DNA from: Oscillospiraceae bacterium
GTDB lineage: Bacteria; Bacillota; Clostridia; Oscillospirales; Ruminococcaceae
Length of the DNA stretch: 64,000 nucleotides
Reading direction: 5' to 3'
NCBI GenBank assembly: GCA_021199355.1
Contig: JAJQIF010000009.1
Span: 363,792 to 427,791, forward strand
Positions within the stretch are counted from its first letter, which is position 1; every line of letters begins with the position of its first letter. This document shows positions 24,537 through 33,518 of the stretch, one piece after another. Made by a program: the position numbers and the translations under genes. The notes beneath the pieces are model-generated. The model was given only the letters and a program-made list of their open reading frames with translations. It did not search any database and was not told where the DNA came from.

Positions 24537-25760
24537 ATGGCAGGATTAAACAAGGTCAGTATTGACGACATCAGTGTGAAGGGCAAGAAGGTTCTCGTAA
24601 GAGTTGACTTCAACGTTCCGCTCAAGGACGGCGTTATCACCAACGACAACAGAATCACAGCGGCACTTCCCACTATCAAGAAGTTAGTTGCAGACGGTGG
24701 CAAGGTTGTACTTTGCTCTCACCTCGGCAAGCCGAAGAACGGTCCCGAGGACAAGTTCTCTCTCAAGCCCGCAGCTGACAGACTTGCAGAACTTATGGAA
24801 GGCACAAAGGTCACATTTGCCAAGGATGACGAGGTAGTAGGCGAGAACGCAAAGAAGGCTGTCGCTGAGATGCAGGACGGCGAAATCGTTGTTCTCGAGA
24901 ACACAAGATTCCGTGGCAGCGAAGAGACAAAGAACGGCGAAGGCTTCTCGAAGGAGCTCGCAGATTTGGTTGATGACGAAGTATTCGTAATGGATGCTTT
25001 CGGCTCCGCTCACAGAGCTCACGCTTCCACTGCAGGTGTTACAAAGTTTGTCAAGGAGACTGCTGTTGGATACCTCATGCAGAAGGAAATCACATATCTC
25101 GGCAACGCAGTCGAGAACCCCGTAAGACCTTTCGTTGCTATTCTCGGCGGTGCAAAGGTTGCCGACAAGCTCAACGTTATCTCTAACCTCCTTGAAAAGT
25201 GCGATACACTTATCATCGGCGGTGGTATGGCTTACACCTTCCTCAAGGCTGAGGGCTACGAAATCGGCACATCTCTCGTTGACGACGAGAAGCTTTCCTA
25301 CTGCAAGGAAATGCTCGACAAGGCTAATGCTATGGGCAAGAAGCTTCTTCTCCCGATTGACACCGTTGTTGCAAAGTCCTTCCCTGATCCTATTGACGGC
25401 GAGATTGAGACTACTGTTGTAGATTCTCACAACATTCCCGCTGATTGCATGGGTCTTGATATCGGTCCCAAGACCGCTGAGCTCTTCGCCAACGAAGTAA
25501 GCAATGCCAAGACTGTTGTCTGGAACGGACCTATGGGCGTTTTCGAGAACCCGACTCTTGCAAAGGGAACCCTTTCCGTCGCAAAGGCTCTTGCTGAGAC
25601 CGACGCTACAACCGTTATCGGTGGTGGTGACTCTGCTGCAGCTGTTATCAACCTCGGCTTTGCTGACAAGATGACCCACATCTCCACCGGCGGCGGAGCT
25701 TCTCTTGAATACCTTGAGGGCAAGGTTCTCCCCGGAATCGATGTTATCGCCGACAAGTAA
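24537..25760 (+). CDS. pgk: phosphoglycerate kinase
   Basis: 407-residue glycolytic enzyme that transfers phosphate from 1,3-bisphosphoglycerate to ADP. Recognised by [12 protein letters not shown] near the N-terminus, [11 protein letters not shown], the hinge and nucleotide-binding stretches including [11 protein letters not shown], and the C-terminal [12 protein letters not shown] and [15 protein letters not shown]. Length is close to the family norm. AAAGGAGATA lies 8 bases before the ATG. It heads a three-gene glycolysis operon; gap and eno are not adjacent. Confidence 0.98.
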   Translation: MAGLNKVSIDDISVKGKKVLVRVDFNVPLKDGVITNDNRITAALPTIKKLVADGGKVVLCSHLGKPKNGPEDKFSLKPAADRLAELMEGTKVTFAKDDEVVGENAKKAVAEMQDGEIVVLENTRFRGSEETKNGEGFSKELADLVDDEVFVMDAFGSAHRAHASTAGVTKFVKETAVGYLMQKEITYLGNAVENPVRPFVAILGGAKVADKLNVISNLLEKCDTLIIGGGMAYTFLKAEGYEIGTSLVDDEKLSYCKEMLDKANAMGKKLLLPIDTVVAKSFPDPIDGEIETTVVDSHNIPADCMGLDIGPKTAELFANEVSNAKTVVWNGPMGVFENPTLAKGTLSVAKALAETDATTVIGGGDSAAAVINLGFADKMTHISTGGGASLEYLEGKVLPGIDVIADK

Positions 25761-25830
25761 TTGAAACTCTTTATGGAGCGGAGCGATGAGTTCCGCTCCG
25801 TCTGTAATGCTTTTTGAAAGGATAGATTTC

Positions 25831-26601
25831 ATGAAAAAAGATATTCGCCGTGCGGTTATCGCCGGCAACTGGAAGATGAATAAAACCCGTCCCGAGGCTG
25901 AGACTCTCATCACCGATCTGAAGCCTTTGGCTGAGAATGCAGGCTGTGAAGTTGTCATCTGCGTTCCGTTCACAAATCTTGAGACTGCGGTAAGACTCAC
26001 CGCCGGCACCAATATCAAGGTTGGCGCTCAGAACTGCCACTTCGCCAAGTCCGGCGCTTATACCGGAGAAATCAGTGCCGACATGCTCAAGGAAGTCGGC
26101 GTAGAGTATGTCGTTCTCGGACACAGCGAGCGCAGACAGTACTTCGGTGAGACAGATGAAACCGTAAACAAGAGAACCAAGGCGGCTCTCGAAGCCGGTC
26201 TCAAGCCCATCGTTTGTGTCGGCGAGCTTCTCTGGGAGAGAGAATCGGGTATCACTGAGGAAGTTATTTCCCGTCAGATCAAGCTCGACTTTGCCGGAAT
26301 CTCCGCCGATGAGCTTATGAACTGCATTATCGCCTACGAGCCGGTATGGGCAATCGGAACAGGCAAGACCGCAACCGCCGATCAAGCAGAAGAGGTCTGT
26401 GCCTTCATAAGAAATGTTCTTGCCGGTCTTTACGGCACAGACGTTGCCGAGAAGATTACAATCCAGTATGGCGGCTCCATGAACGCTGGCAACGCGGCTG
26501 AACTCCTATCAAAGACCAATGTCGACGGCGGACTTATCGGCGGCGCATCTCTCAAGGCTCCCGATTTTGCGACTATTATCAACGCCGCTACTAACGGATG
26601 A
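25831..26601 (+). CDS. tpiA: triosephosphate isomerase
   Basis: 256-residue TIM-barrel enzyme interconverting glyceraldehyde 3-phosphate and dihydroxyacetone phosphate. Catalytic residues are seen in GNWKMNK (Lys), LGHSERR (His) and YEPVWAIGTGKTA (Glu), with the phosphate loop IQYGGSMN. ATG 25831 follows GAAAGGA; the open frame back to 25786 has no ribosome site. A stem GGAGCGGA/TCCGCTCC (25775-25799) without a T-run lies between pgk and tpiA and may adjust relative expression or mRNA stability. Confidence 0.98.
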   Translation: MKKDIRRAVIAGNWKMNKTRPEAETLITDLKPLAENAGCEVVICVPFTNLETAVRLTAGTNIKVGAQNCHFAKSGAYTGEISADMLKEVGVEYVVLGHSERRQYFGETDETVNKRTKAALEAGLKPIVCVGELLWERESGITEEVISRQIKLDFAGISADELMNCIIAYEPVWAIGTGKTATADQAEEVCAFIRNVLAGLYGTDVAEKITIQYGGSMNAGNAAELLSKTNVDGGLIGGASLKAPDFATIINAATNG

Positions 26602-26615
26602 AAGGGGACTGCAAT

Positions 26616-28184
26616 ATGAAACCTGTTGTACTCATAGTTATGGACGGTGTCGGCTTCTCTAAGACCGGTCTCGGAGACGCCGTAACACTTGCAAATACAC
26701 CGAATCTTGATAAGCTCCTCAAGGAGCGTCCCAATACCAGACTCAAGGCTCACGGAACGGCAGTCGGACTTCCTTCCGACGACGACATGGGCAACTCCGA
26801 GGTCGGACACAACGCCCTCGGTTGCGGTCAGATTTATTCTCAGGGCGCAAAGCTCGTAAACGAGTCTATCGAATCCGGTAAGATGTTTGAATCGGATACA
26901 TGGAATGAGCTCGTAGATAACTGCAAGGCTCATAATTCAACTCTTCATTTCCTCGGACTTCTCTCCGACGGAAATGTCCACTCGAATATTTCCCACCTCA
27001 AGCAGATGATAATCAAGGCTAAGGAATGCGGAGTTGAGCATGTAAGATGCCACATTCTCCTCGACGGAAGAGACGTTCCCGCAACCTCAGCTCTCGTCTA
27101 TGTCGATGAGCTCGAGACCTTGCTCGCATCTCTTAACGATTCCACCTTCGATGCTAAGATTGCATCCGGCGGCGGAAGAATGAAGATTACAATGGACAGA
27201 TATCAGGCTAACTGGGGAATGGTCGAAGCCGGCTGGAACACCCATGTTCACGGTCAGGGCAGACAGTTCGCCTCCGCCAAGGAAGCTATCGAGACCTATA
27301 GAGCCGAAATCGACGGCGTAATTGACCAGGATTTGCCCGCATTCGTAATCGCCGAGAATGGCGAGCCTGTCGGAAAAATCAAGGACGGCGACTCGGTTAT
27401 CCTCTACAACTTCAGAGGCGACCGTGCCCTTGAAATCTCCATGGCATTCGACAACAAGGACTTCACAGCCTTCGACAGGGGAAAGAAGCCGGATGTCGTC
27501 TATGCCGGAATGCTCCAGTATGACGGCGACCTCAAGCTTCCCGAGAAGTACCTCGTTAATCCTCCGGAAATCAAGAACACCCTCTCCGAGCTTCTGGTTG
27601 CGAACGGTTTGAGACAGTACGCTGTTTCCGAGACCCAGAAATACGGTCACGTTACTTACTTCTGGAACGGCAACAAGTCCGAGAAGTTCTCCGAAGAGCT
27701 CGAAACCTTCAAGGAGATTCCTTCCGACAACGTTTCCTTCGACGAGCGTCCTTGGATGAAGTCCGCAGAAATCACTGACGACCTCATCAACGCTATGCGT
27801 AGCGGCAAATACGATTTCATCAGATGCAACTATCCTAACGGCGACATGGTCGGTCACACAGGCAACCTTGATGCCACCATCACCGGTGTTGAGTCCGTCG
27901 ATCTCGGAATCGCAAGAGTTCTCAAGGTTGCGGATGAGCTCGGCGTCATCGTTCTTATCACTGCAGACCACGGCAACGCCGACGAAATGCTCGAGAAGAA
28001 CAAGAAGGGCGAGATTCAGGTCAGAACCGCTCACTCCCTGAACCCCGTTCCGTTCATCATCTATGATAACGACCACGACTGGAGAATCAAGGACGGCAAT
28101 TTCGGTCTTGCAAACGTCGCTCCGACAGTAGCAACCCTCTTCGGTCTCACTCCTCCCGATTGCTGGGAAGAGAGCATGATTTAA
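26616..28184 (+). CDS. gpmI: 2,3-bisphosphoglycerate-independent phosphoglycerate mutase
   Basis: 522-residue alkaline-phosphatase-superfamily enzyme converting 3- to 2-phosphoglycerate with manganese. VLIVMDGVGFSK holds the first metal Asp, DDMGNSEVGHNALG the catalytic Ser, HILLDGRDVP and RYQANW the substrate residues, and ITADHGNADEM and RTAHSLNPVPF the second metal site. The in-frame ATG at 26598 overlaps the tpiA stop, but ATG 26616 has AAAGGGG at good spacing and gives the family N-terminus. Confidence 0.97.
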   Translation: MKPVVLIVMDGVGFSKTGLGDAVTLANTPNLDKLLKERPNTRLKAHGTAVGLPSDDDMGNSEVGHNALGCGQIYSQGAKLVNESIESGKMFESDTWNELVDNCKAHNSTLHFLGLLSDGNVHSNISHLKQMIIKAKECGVEHVRCHILLDGRDVPATSALVYVDELETLLASLNDSTFDAKIASGGGRMKITMDRYQANWGMVEAGWNTHVHGQGRQFASAKEAIETYRAEIDGVIDQDLPAFVIAENGEPVGKIKDGDSVILYNFRGDRALEISMAFDNKDFTAFDRGKKPDVVYAGMLQYDGDLKLPEKYLVNPPEIKNTLSELLVANGLRQYAVSETQKYGHVTYFWNGNKSEKFSEELETFKEIPSDNVSFDERPWMKSAEITDDLINAMRSGKYDFIRCNYPNGDMVGHTGNLDATITGVESVDLGIARVLKVADELGVIVLITADHGNADEMLEKNKKGEIQVRTAHSLNPVPFIIYDNDHDWRIKDGNFGLANVAPTVATLFGLTPPDCWEESMI

Positions 28185-28206
28185 TCCGTACATCTCAAAT
28201 ATAAGT

Positions 28207-28234
28207 AAAGCCCGAGTAAAATCGGGCTTTTTTA
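28207..28234 (+). terminator. terminator of the glycolysis operon
   Basis: Stem AAAGCCCGA (28207-28215) with TCGGGCTTT (28222-28230) followed by Ts. Confidence 0.92.
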
Positions 28235-28282
28235 TATGAAATGTCTTCTATAAAAAATGTGGTATTTATTTGTCGGTTAGTC

Positions 28283-28311
28283 TTGACTTTTGTATTAAGA
28301 TATGTTAAAGT
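28283..28311 (+). promoter_or_regulatory. candidate promoter of the 60-residue membrane protein
   Basis: TTGACT (28283-28288), 17-base spacer, TAAAGT (28306-28311, 4 of 6). Confidence 0.55.
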
Positions 28312-28353
28312 CTAATAGGTTCATAAATTTAAATCGAAAAGGAGTAAACAAAT

Positions 28354-28536
28354 ATGAGGCAAATTCTTCAAAAATTATTTATCCTCTGCGTTCTGTGCAT
28401 GGCAATTAGCTTTTTTGTTAGCTTGCTCTGTTATACCAATGGTGAACTCAATGCTGCTATGATTGCGGCGTATGTTTGTTTAGGTTTTGTAATTTTAGCA
28501 GTGATATGCTCGGCATATAGACTTTTAAAAAAATAG
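28354..28536 (+). CDS. small two-helix membrane protein
   Basis: 60 residues, not recognised. Two hydrophobic helices (about 7-27 and 34-54) separated by the short polar turn YTNGELN, with a Lys-rich C-terminus YRLLKK, give a hairpin in the membrane with both ends in the cytoplasm. AAGGAG lies 10 bases before the ATG and a plausible promoter lies upstream. It sits 81 bases before an ABC exporter gene and could be an accessory or immunity-type protein, but no sequence feature proves this. Confidence 0.65.
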   Translation: MRQILQKLFILCVLCMAISFFVSLLCYTNGELNAAMIAAYVCLGFVILAVICSAYRLLKK

Positions 28537-28617
28537 TTCGATATTTCTGCAAAAAAAGCTTGACAAATTTTTGTGGGGGGTAAAATGTATATATAAAGCA
28601 GGAAAGGTGGAAATATA

Positions 28618-30396
28618 ATGAAAAAACTAAAAACCTTCTTAGAAACCAACAAGCTATTCTTTGAAATCGCTTGGAAATCGCACAAGTCCTACTTCTTTAT
28701 CTACATTATAACGACCTTGTATGGGTTTATCAGCAATATGCTTGTGATTTACCTGCCAAAGATGTCGTTGAACGCTTTTCTTTATAAGGAAGACCTGTGG
28801 CTCGGTGTCGGGTATATTTGCGGATATATCCTGATTATTTCGGTGTGGGCGTATGTCGAGCGGAGACTGACGCTGAAGCAGAGTCTGAACACCGAGTATA
28901 TAAGCGTCGAGCTTCGGGAGCACATCTACAGGAAGATGAACGAAAACAGTATGCTGGCGTTTGAGGACAGCAGTGAGTACGATGCACTTCAGAAGGCTCT
29001 GAACTATACATATGTCGGTGCGGATGAGGTCATCAACATACTCTCGCAGATGATTACCTGTATTCTGACTTTGATAGGCGTTTCGTATATCGTCGGTCAG
29101 GTTAGCGTTATAATCGTGATTATAATCTTCGCAACTCTGATTCTGTCGCATCTTTGCATGAACAAGGTCAACGATTTGTGGTTCAAGTATCAGAACACAG
29201 AGCGTTTGCCGAAGGTCAGACTTTTGCAGTATTTGCAGAGGCTTTTCAACGAAAAGGACTATGTCTCCACCGTCAAGCTGAACGAGGCTTTCGACTATTC
29301 GATTGAGACTGTCAACGAAAAGGGCATGGCTATTGCTATTGAGGGCAACAAAAAGAGCAGGCAGAGATTCAGGTGGAATTACATTGCAATACTCCTCGGC
29401 AATGTTCAGCTACTTTCGGCATATCTCTACTTCGGATATATGCTGTTTGCGGGACAGCTTGATGTCGCCACCTATTCGGCTCTGTTTGTGGCTGTTCAGC
29501 AGTTCACAGAGAACTTCAATAGTTTCCTCGGCTTGTTCATAAATCTCAAAAACAACGTCAATGAGGCATCATTCTATATGGATTATATCAAGGACGAGAA
29601 GTACGTCCAGAATGGCACTGAGAAGATTGACAACTGCGAGGAGATAACGCTCGAAAACGTCAGCTTCAAATATCCGAATCAGGAGCAGAATGCGCTCAAT
29701 AGCGTTTCCTTCTCAATTCATGCAGGTTCAAGAATTGCAATCGTCGGCGAGAACGGTGCAGGAAAGACAACACTTCTGAAGCTGATTCTTGCACTCTATC
29801 CTCCGACGAACGGAAAGATTCTCATCAACGGCGAGACCGACATAAACGATGTGGATTTGTCCTCCTGGTACAAGCAGTTGTCGGTAGTACTTCAGAACTC
29901 GGTTAATATTCCTCTTACTCTGGAAGAAAATATCGCTTTCCGTGGCGAGAAAGACATTGATTCAGGCAAGATTGAAGACAGCATCAGGTTCTCCGGCTTG
30001 GAGGATAAAATCGACTCTCTTCCGAAGAAAGAAAAAAGCGTCTTTTCCACGAGATTTGATAAAGAAGGCGTTGATTTCTCCGGTGGCGAGAAGCAGAAAA
30101 TCTCTATTGCCCGTGCTTACTACAGGGATGCAAATATCCTGGTCTTCGATGAGCCGTCGAGCGCCCTCGATCCGAATGCTGAGTATGAATTCTTCAAGAA
30201 GATCTACGAGCTTGGACGAGATAAGACGGTTATCTTCGTCTCGCATCGCCTTTCAACAGTCGTAAAGGCTGACCAGATTATCGTCATAGATAAGGGACGG
30301 GTTGCTGAAATGGGAACGCATGATGAGCTGATGGCTAAGAAGGGCTTGTACTGCGAGATGTTCACGAAGCAGGCGGAAAATTATATCAGCGAATAA
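28618..30396 (+). CDS. ABC exporter, peptide-exporter-like fused permease/ATPase
   Basis: 592-residue single-gene exporter with six helices followed by an NBD. Walker A GENGAGKTT, signature DFSGGEKQK, Walker B LVFDEPSSALD with catalytic Glu, and switch His in VSHRLSTV are all intact, so a homodimer is feasible. The ENGAGKTTLLKLI and WYKQLSVVLQN style resembles lantibiotic/peptide exporters rather than the MsbA-like exporters elsewhere in the window. GAAAGGTGG precedes the ATG; a TTGACA at 28560 with TAAAAT at 28581 is a weak promoter because of a 15-base spacer. No precursor peptide gene is obvious nearby. Confidence 0.93.
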   Translation: MKKLKTFLETNKLFFEIAWKSHKSYFFIYIITTLYGFISNMLVIYLPKMSLNAFLYKEDLWLGVGYICGYILIISVWAYVERRLTLKQSLNTEYISVELREHIYRKMNENSMLAFEDSSEYDALQKALNYTYVGADEVINILSQMITCILTLIGVSYIVGQVSVIIVIIIFATLILSHLCMNKVNDLWFKYQNTERLPKVRLLQYLQRLFNEKDYVSTVKLNEAFDYSIETVNEKGMAIAIEGNKKSRQRFRWNYIAILLGNVQLLSAYLYFGYMLFAGQLDVATYSALFVAVQQFTENFNSFLGLFINLKNNVNEASFYMDYIKDEKYVQNGTEKIDNCEEITLENVSFKYPNQEQNALNSVSFSIHAGSRIAIVGENGAGKTTLLKLILALYPPTNGKILINGETDINDVDLSSWYKQLSVVLQNSVNIPLTLEENIAFRGEKDIDSGKIEDSIRFSGLEDKIDSLPKKEKSVFSTRFDKEGVDFSGGEKQKISIARAYYRDANILVFDEPSSALDPNAEYEFFKKIYELGRDKTVIFVSHRLSTVVKADQIIVIDKGRVAEMGTHDELMAKKGLYCEMFTKQAENYISE

Positions 30397-30403
30397 AGAA
30401 AAT

Positions 30404-30445
30404 AAAAAAATCCGGCTGTCAATCGGCAGTCGGATTTATTATTTC
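30404..30445. terminator. bidirectional terminator between ABC exporter and mtaB
   Basis: Stem ATCCGGCTG (30410-30418) with CAGTCGGAT (30427-30435), one G-T pair, flanked by As on the left and T-rich sequence on the right. It overlaps the mtaB stop codon. Confidence 0.8.
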
Positions 30446-31723
30446 TCCGTAAAGGCAGTTATCTTTACATGATGTAACTTTGACGCCCCTTATTTCTTTC
30501 CATAGCGTGCCCTGAATCTTCGGAACCTTCACCATAAGATAGTCCTTAGTGTGCCCCTGATGGAAATCGCCGTCCTTCTCATGCTCAAAGAGAACGCTGA
30601 CTGTCTTGCCTATATGTTCTTCTCGGAAGGCTTCTTCGCCGATTTTTGCGGCTTCGGACATTATCTCTGCACGGCGGTATCTTTCGGCTTTCGGAATGCT
30701 CCCGGACATCCTGGCGGCGACTGTTCCTTCACGCTCGGAGTAGGGGAAAACGTGTACTCCTGCAAAGCTGATTTCCTTTACAAACTCGACTGATTTCAAA
30801 AAATCTTCCTCAGTCTCGTCGGGAAAACCGACCATCACGTCTGTGGTAACGGCACAGTCGGGAAAATACTCTCCGAGAAGGCGTATAAGCTCCCGATATT
30901 CCTCTGTGTTGTACCGTCGTCTCATTCTCTCAAGTGTCCTGTCGCAACCCGATTGCAATGACAGATGGAAATGTGGGCAAAGCTTTTTCTCCCGCGAAAG
31001 CCTCCTGATTATATTTTCAGTCAGCATTTCCGGCTCAATCGAGCCGAGTCTTATCCTGTCGGCTGAGGATAAACAAGCCGCATGAACCGCATCCGCAAGG
31101 TCGATTCCACCCAAATCCTCGCCATAGCAGGAAAGATTTATTCCGACTAATATAAGCTCCCTGTGATCCCGTAAAGCGAGCTCCCTTGCCTCAGCTTCTA
31201 TCTCTTCAATCGGCTTTGAGCGAGAACGCCCACGAGCATAGGGGATAATGCAGTACGAACAGAACCGGTCGCAACCGTCCTGAATTTTGATAATAGCACG
31301 AGTCTTTTCGGCACGCTTAGAAAGGCTCATCTTCTCAAGCTTTTCGCCCTTTTGATGGGGAGGAATCTCGCAAACGTGTTCTTTCTTCGCCAAAAAATCC
31401 GAGACCAGCTCGGGAATCTTGGTTTTGTTCGCTTCGCCGACGATGATGTCCGCTTCGTTTATAAGCTCCGTCGCTCCGTGAGCCTGTGGATAGCACCCTG
31501 CAACGACAGTAATTGCATCGGGGTTCTGCCGCCTGACCCGTCTGAGAAGCTGTCCGAGCTTGACATCGGCAGATTGTGTCACTGTGCATGAATTGATGAC
31601 AACCACATCCGCAGTCATCGGGTCGTCAATCGTCACAAACCCGTTTTGTTCCATCAGCTCAGCGATGCAGTCGGTTTCGTATTGATTTACCTTGCAACCA
31701 AAGGTGTAGTAGGCTACGGTCAT
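30419..31723 (-). CDS. mtaB: tRNA (N6-threonylcarbamoyladenosine-37) methylthiotransferase
   Basis: 434-residue radical-SAM methylthiotransferase that converts t6A37 to ms2t6A37 in ANN-reading tRNAs. The opening YYTFGCKVNQYETD identifies the MtaB branch of the MiaB family and holds the first Cys of the N-terminal cluster (further Cys in NSCTVT and AGCYPQ). The radical-SAM site is QDGCDRFCSYCIIPYARG, and the C-terminal region from about 370 is a TRAM-like domain. Its own promoter is TTGACA-17-TATTAT; the leader contains an inverted repeat GTCTCA/TGAGAC (31725-31754). Confidence 0.95.
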   Translation of the reverse strand: MTVAYYTFGCKVNQYETDCIAELMEQNGFVTIDDPMTADVVVINSCTVTQSADVKLGQLLRRVRRQNPDAITVVAGCYPQAHGATELINEADIIVGEANKTKIPELVSDFLAKKEHVCEIPPHQKGEKLEKMSLSKRAEKTRAIIKIQDGCDRFCSYCIIPYARGRSRSKPIEEIEAEARELALRDHRELILVGINLSCYGEDLGGIDLADAVHAACLSSADRIRLGSIEPEMLTENIIRRLSREKKLCPHFHLSLQSGCDRTLERMRRRYNTEEYRELIRLLGEYFPDCAVTTDVMVGFPDETEEDFLKSVEFVKEISFAGVHVFPYSEREGTVAARMSGSIPKAERYRRAEIMSEAAKIGEEAFREEHIGKTVSVLFEHEKDGDFHQGHTKDYLMVKVPKIQGTLWKEIRGVKVTSCKDNCLYGEIINPTAD

Positions 31724-31756
31724 GGTCTCATCTCCAATCGAAACATGTTGAGACTA

Positions 31757-31785
31757 ATAATACCCCACAAATCCGCTCCTGTCAA
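31757..31785 (-). promoter_or_regulatory. promoter of mtaB
   Basis: Minus strand TTGACA (complement of 31780-31785), 17-base spacer, TATTAT (complement of 31757-31762). Confidence 0.78.
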
Positions 31786-31830
31786 CCTCGTAATCTTCAC
31801 TTTTTCTCAAAAAACTCCCCGAATACCCCC

Positions 31831-31858
31831 TTGACAAGCCGAAAATTTCTGTTATACT
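31831..31858 (+). promoter_or_regulatory. promoter of the HPr-like gene
   Basis: TTGACA (31831-31836), 16-base spacer, TATACT (31853-31858). The 90-base leader that follows shows no riboswitch I can recognise. Confidence 0.72.
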
Positions 31859-31954
31859 GAAAGTAGCCTTTAGGAAACTTCAGCAAAAACAGCAGTCGGA
31901 TTTTTCCGGACAACAGTTCCTGACAGGCACTTAACGAATCGGAGGTAACGCAAA

Positions 31955-32185
31955 ATGCAAACCGTAAAAATTAAACTCGAGACAATCAACGACGTCAAGG
32001 AGTTTGTCGGAATTGTCACCTTGTGTGATTACGACATTGACCTCGTTTCCGGAAGGTATTCAATCGACGCAAAGTCTATCATGGGCATTTTCAGCCTTGA
32101 TTTGGAAAAGCCGGTTGAGCTTCAGGCTCACACCGAGAACTGCGACGATCTTCTGAAGCAGATTGACAAGTTCATTGTGAAGTAA
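31955..32185 (+). CDS. HPr-like protein lacking the phosphorylatable histidine
   Basis: 76-residue soluble protein with the HPr fold pattern. The segment SIDAKSIMGIFSLDL (residues 37-51) corresponds to the HPr regulatory region, with Ser41 at the position of the HPr-kinase target Ser46. The N-terminal GxHARP loop carrying His15 is absent: the equivalent stretch reads TINDVKEF, and there is no His before residue 59. It therefore cannot pass phosphate in the PTS and may act as a regulator, like Crh-type proteins that keep only the Ser site. CGGAGG precedes the ATG; monocistronic. Confidence 0.82.
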   Translation: MQTVKIKLETINDVKEFVGIVTLCDYDIDLVSGRYSIDAKSIMGIFSLDLEKPVELQAHTENCDDLLKQIDKFIVK

Positions 32186-32191
32186 GAAAGG

Positions 32192-32216
32192 GACCGGCTT
32201 CAAGTCGGTCTTTTTT
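32192..32216 (+). terminator. terminator after the HPr-like gene
   Basis: Stem GACCGGC/GTCGGTC (one G-T pair) at 32192-32210 followed by TTTTTT. Confidence 0.88.
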
Positions 32217-32225
32217 ATGAATAGT

Positions 32226-32252
32226 TTCAGCGGCTTGTCTCATAGTATGGAC
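32226..32252 (+). promoter_or_regulatory. candidate sporulation (sigma-E-like) promoter of the DacF-like gene
   Basis: CATAGTATGGAC at 32241-32252 is identical to the sequence before the SpoIIM-like gene; 15 bases upstream is GAATAGT (from about 32219), a 6-of-7 match to a KMATATT-like -35. No sigma-A promoter is apparent between the preceding terminator and the start codon. Confidence 0.5.
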
Positions 32253-32275
32253 TATCAAATATAGGGAGTCTTGCT

Positions 32276-33412
32276 ATGAGAAAAATCATCGCCGCTATCA
32301 CAGCTATTTTCGTATTCATTTTTGAATCTATACCCGCCTTCGCCACTTCATCTGAAACAACATCAGTCCCATATTCCTATGTCCTCATGGAAGGGCAAAC
32401 CGGAACACTTCTCTATTCCGACAACGGCAATGCGGAATTTCCTGCTTTTCATTCGGCTAAGCTTATGACGCTTCTTCTGCTAATGGAAGCAATAGACGAG
32501 GGGAGATTAAGCATCGATTCGGTTGTGAAAGTCTCTGCAAATGCCAATGCCCAACAGGGGGCTCAGATCTGGCTCAACACCGGCGAGGAGATAACGATTG
32601 ACGAGCTCGTCAAGGCGATAACCGTCGGCAACGCCAATGATGCCGCAGTCGCCATTGCCGAAGCTGTCTCGGGAAACGTTGATAATTTCACGGCACTGAT
32701 GAACAGCAGGGCAGAGGAGCTCGGAATGCTCTCAACCGTTTACACAGACCCGACCGGAACGCTTGACGGCAACCTGACAACCGCCTGCGATATTGCGACG
32801 CTCGCTTCGGAGCTCTCCCACTACGATGAGCTGATCCAATATTTCACGACATGGATGACGACAGTCCGCGACGGCAAGACCGAGCTTGTCTCGACAAACC
32901 GCATGATTCTCAGCTACAAAGGCATAACTGGCATGAAAGCCTACTACAGCGAGGATTGCCTGAACTGCCTGATTGCAACCGCTGAGCGAAACGGTCTGAC
33001 GATGATATGTGTAATTCTGGGTGAGCCTGATGAATATCAACGCTTCACCACAGCCCGGGAAAAGATGAACATCGGCTTTGCCGCTTATACTCTCTACACG
33101 CCGAAGAAAACGGATATATACATAGAGCCGGTTTCCTTTAGCGGCGGTGTCAGCCTGACTGTTAGTGCCGATATCGGGGATTTGGGTAGCTTTGTCGTAA
33201 GAAACAGTGAGCTTGAATCGGTTGAGATGAAGATTGAATATTTCGATGATGTAGTCGCTCCGGTCAGCATCGGTGATAAAGTCGGGCGTGTAGTATTTCT
33301 TGTTGATGATGAAGAAAGGTATGCCGTTTCGATAGTTGCCAGTCAAAATGTAGACAGAATGAATCTTTTATCTGCCATGTTTAAACTTTTTCGAAGCATG
33401 CTCGCGGGATAG
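32276..33412 (+). CDS. DacF-like D,D-carboxypeptidase homologue with all three catalytic motifs altered
   Basis: 378-residue exported protein of the low-molecular-weight PBP (S11) family. It has a signal peptide (about 1-23, ending AFA), a penicillin-binding domain, a PBP5-type C-terminal beta domain and a C-terminal amphipathic anchor ([11 protein letters not shown]). Alignment by eye to DacF shows SxxK replaced by HSAK (His59 where the nucleophile Ser belongs, Ser60 one place later, Lys62), SxN replaced by N119-A-N121, and KTG replaced by K221-A-Y223. All flanking residues fit the family, so this looks like a selected pseudoenzyme rather than decay. It may bind peptidoglycan peptides or regulate another PBP. 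GGGAG precedes ATG 32276. Confidence 0.9.
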   Translation: MRKIIAAITAIFVFIFESIPAFATSSETTSVPYSYVLMEGQTGTLLYSDNGNAEFPAFHSAKLMTLLLLMEAIDEGRLSIDSVVKVSANANAQQGAQIWLNTGEEITIDELVKAITVGNANDAAVAIAEAVSGNVDNFTALMNSRAEELGMLSTVYTDPTGTLDGNLTTACDIATLASELSHYDELIQYFTTWMTTVRDGKTELVSTNRMILSYKGITGMKAYYSEDCLNCLIATAERNGLTMICVILGEPDEYQRFTTAREKMNIGFAAYTLYTPKKTDIYIEPVSFSGGVSLTVSADIGDLGSFVVRNSELESVEMKIEYFDDVVAPVSIGDKVGRVVFLVDDEERYAVSIVASQNVDRMNLLSAMFKLFRSMLAG

Positions 33413-33457
33413 GAAAACTTTTTGCCGAAATTGCACAATATTTTTCACTGAAATTCC

Positions 33458-33486
33458 TTGCATTATTGACCGTTTCGTGTTAGAAT
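33458..33486 (+). promoter_or_regulatory. promoter of pgi
   Basis: TTGCAT (33458-33463), 17-base spacer, TAGAAT (33481-33486). Confidence 0.7.
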
Positions 33487-33518
33487 ATAGACAAAGACAA
33501 ATGAGAGGGATGACAGCT

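Noticed and set aside
24684-26018. 444-codon open frame antisense to pgk and tpiA
   Set aside because: It mirrors two certain glycolytic genes, has no ribosome site or recognisable protein, and is explained by codon bias leaving the reverse frame open.
27087-28193. 368-codon open frame antisense to gpmI
   Set aside because: Shadow of gpmI; no start signals and no recognisable domain.
1-30396. The ABC exporter genes as parts of one resistance or bacteriocin island
   Set aside because: They belong to different subtypes, lie far apart among housekeeping genes, and no immunity, precursor or mobility genes accompany them.
31859-31954. Riboswitch in the leader of the HPr-like gene
   Set aside because: No conserved aptamer core and no terminator or ribosome-site pairing that I can identify.
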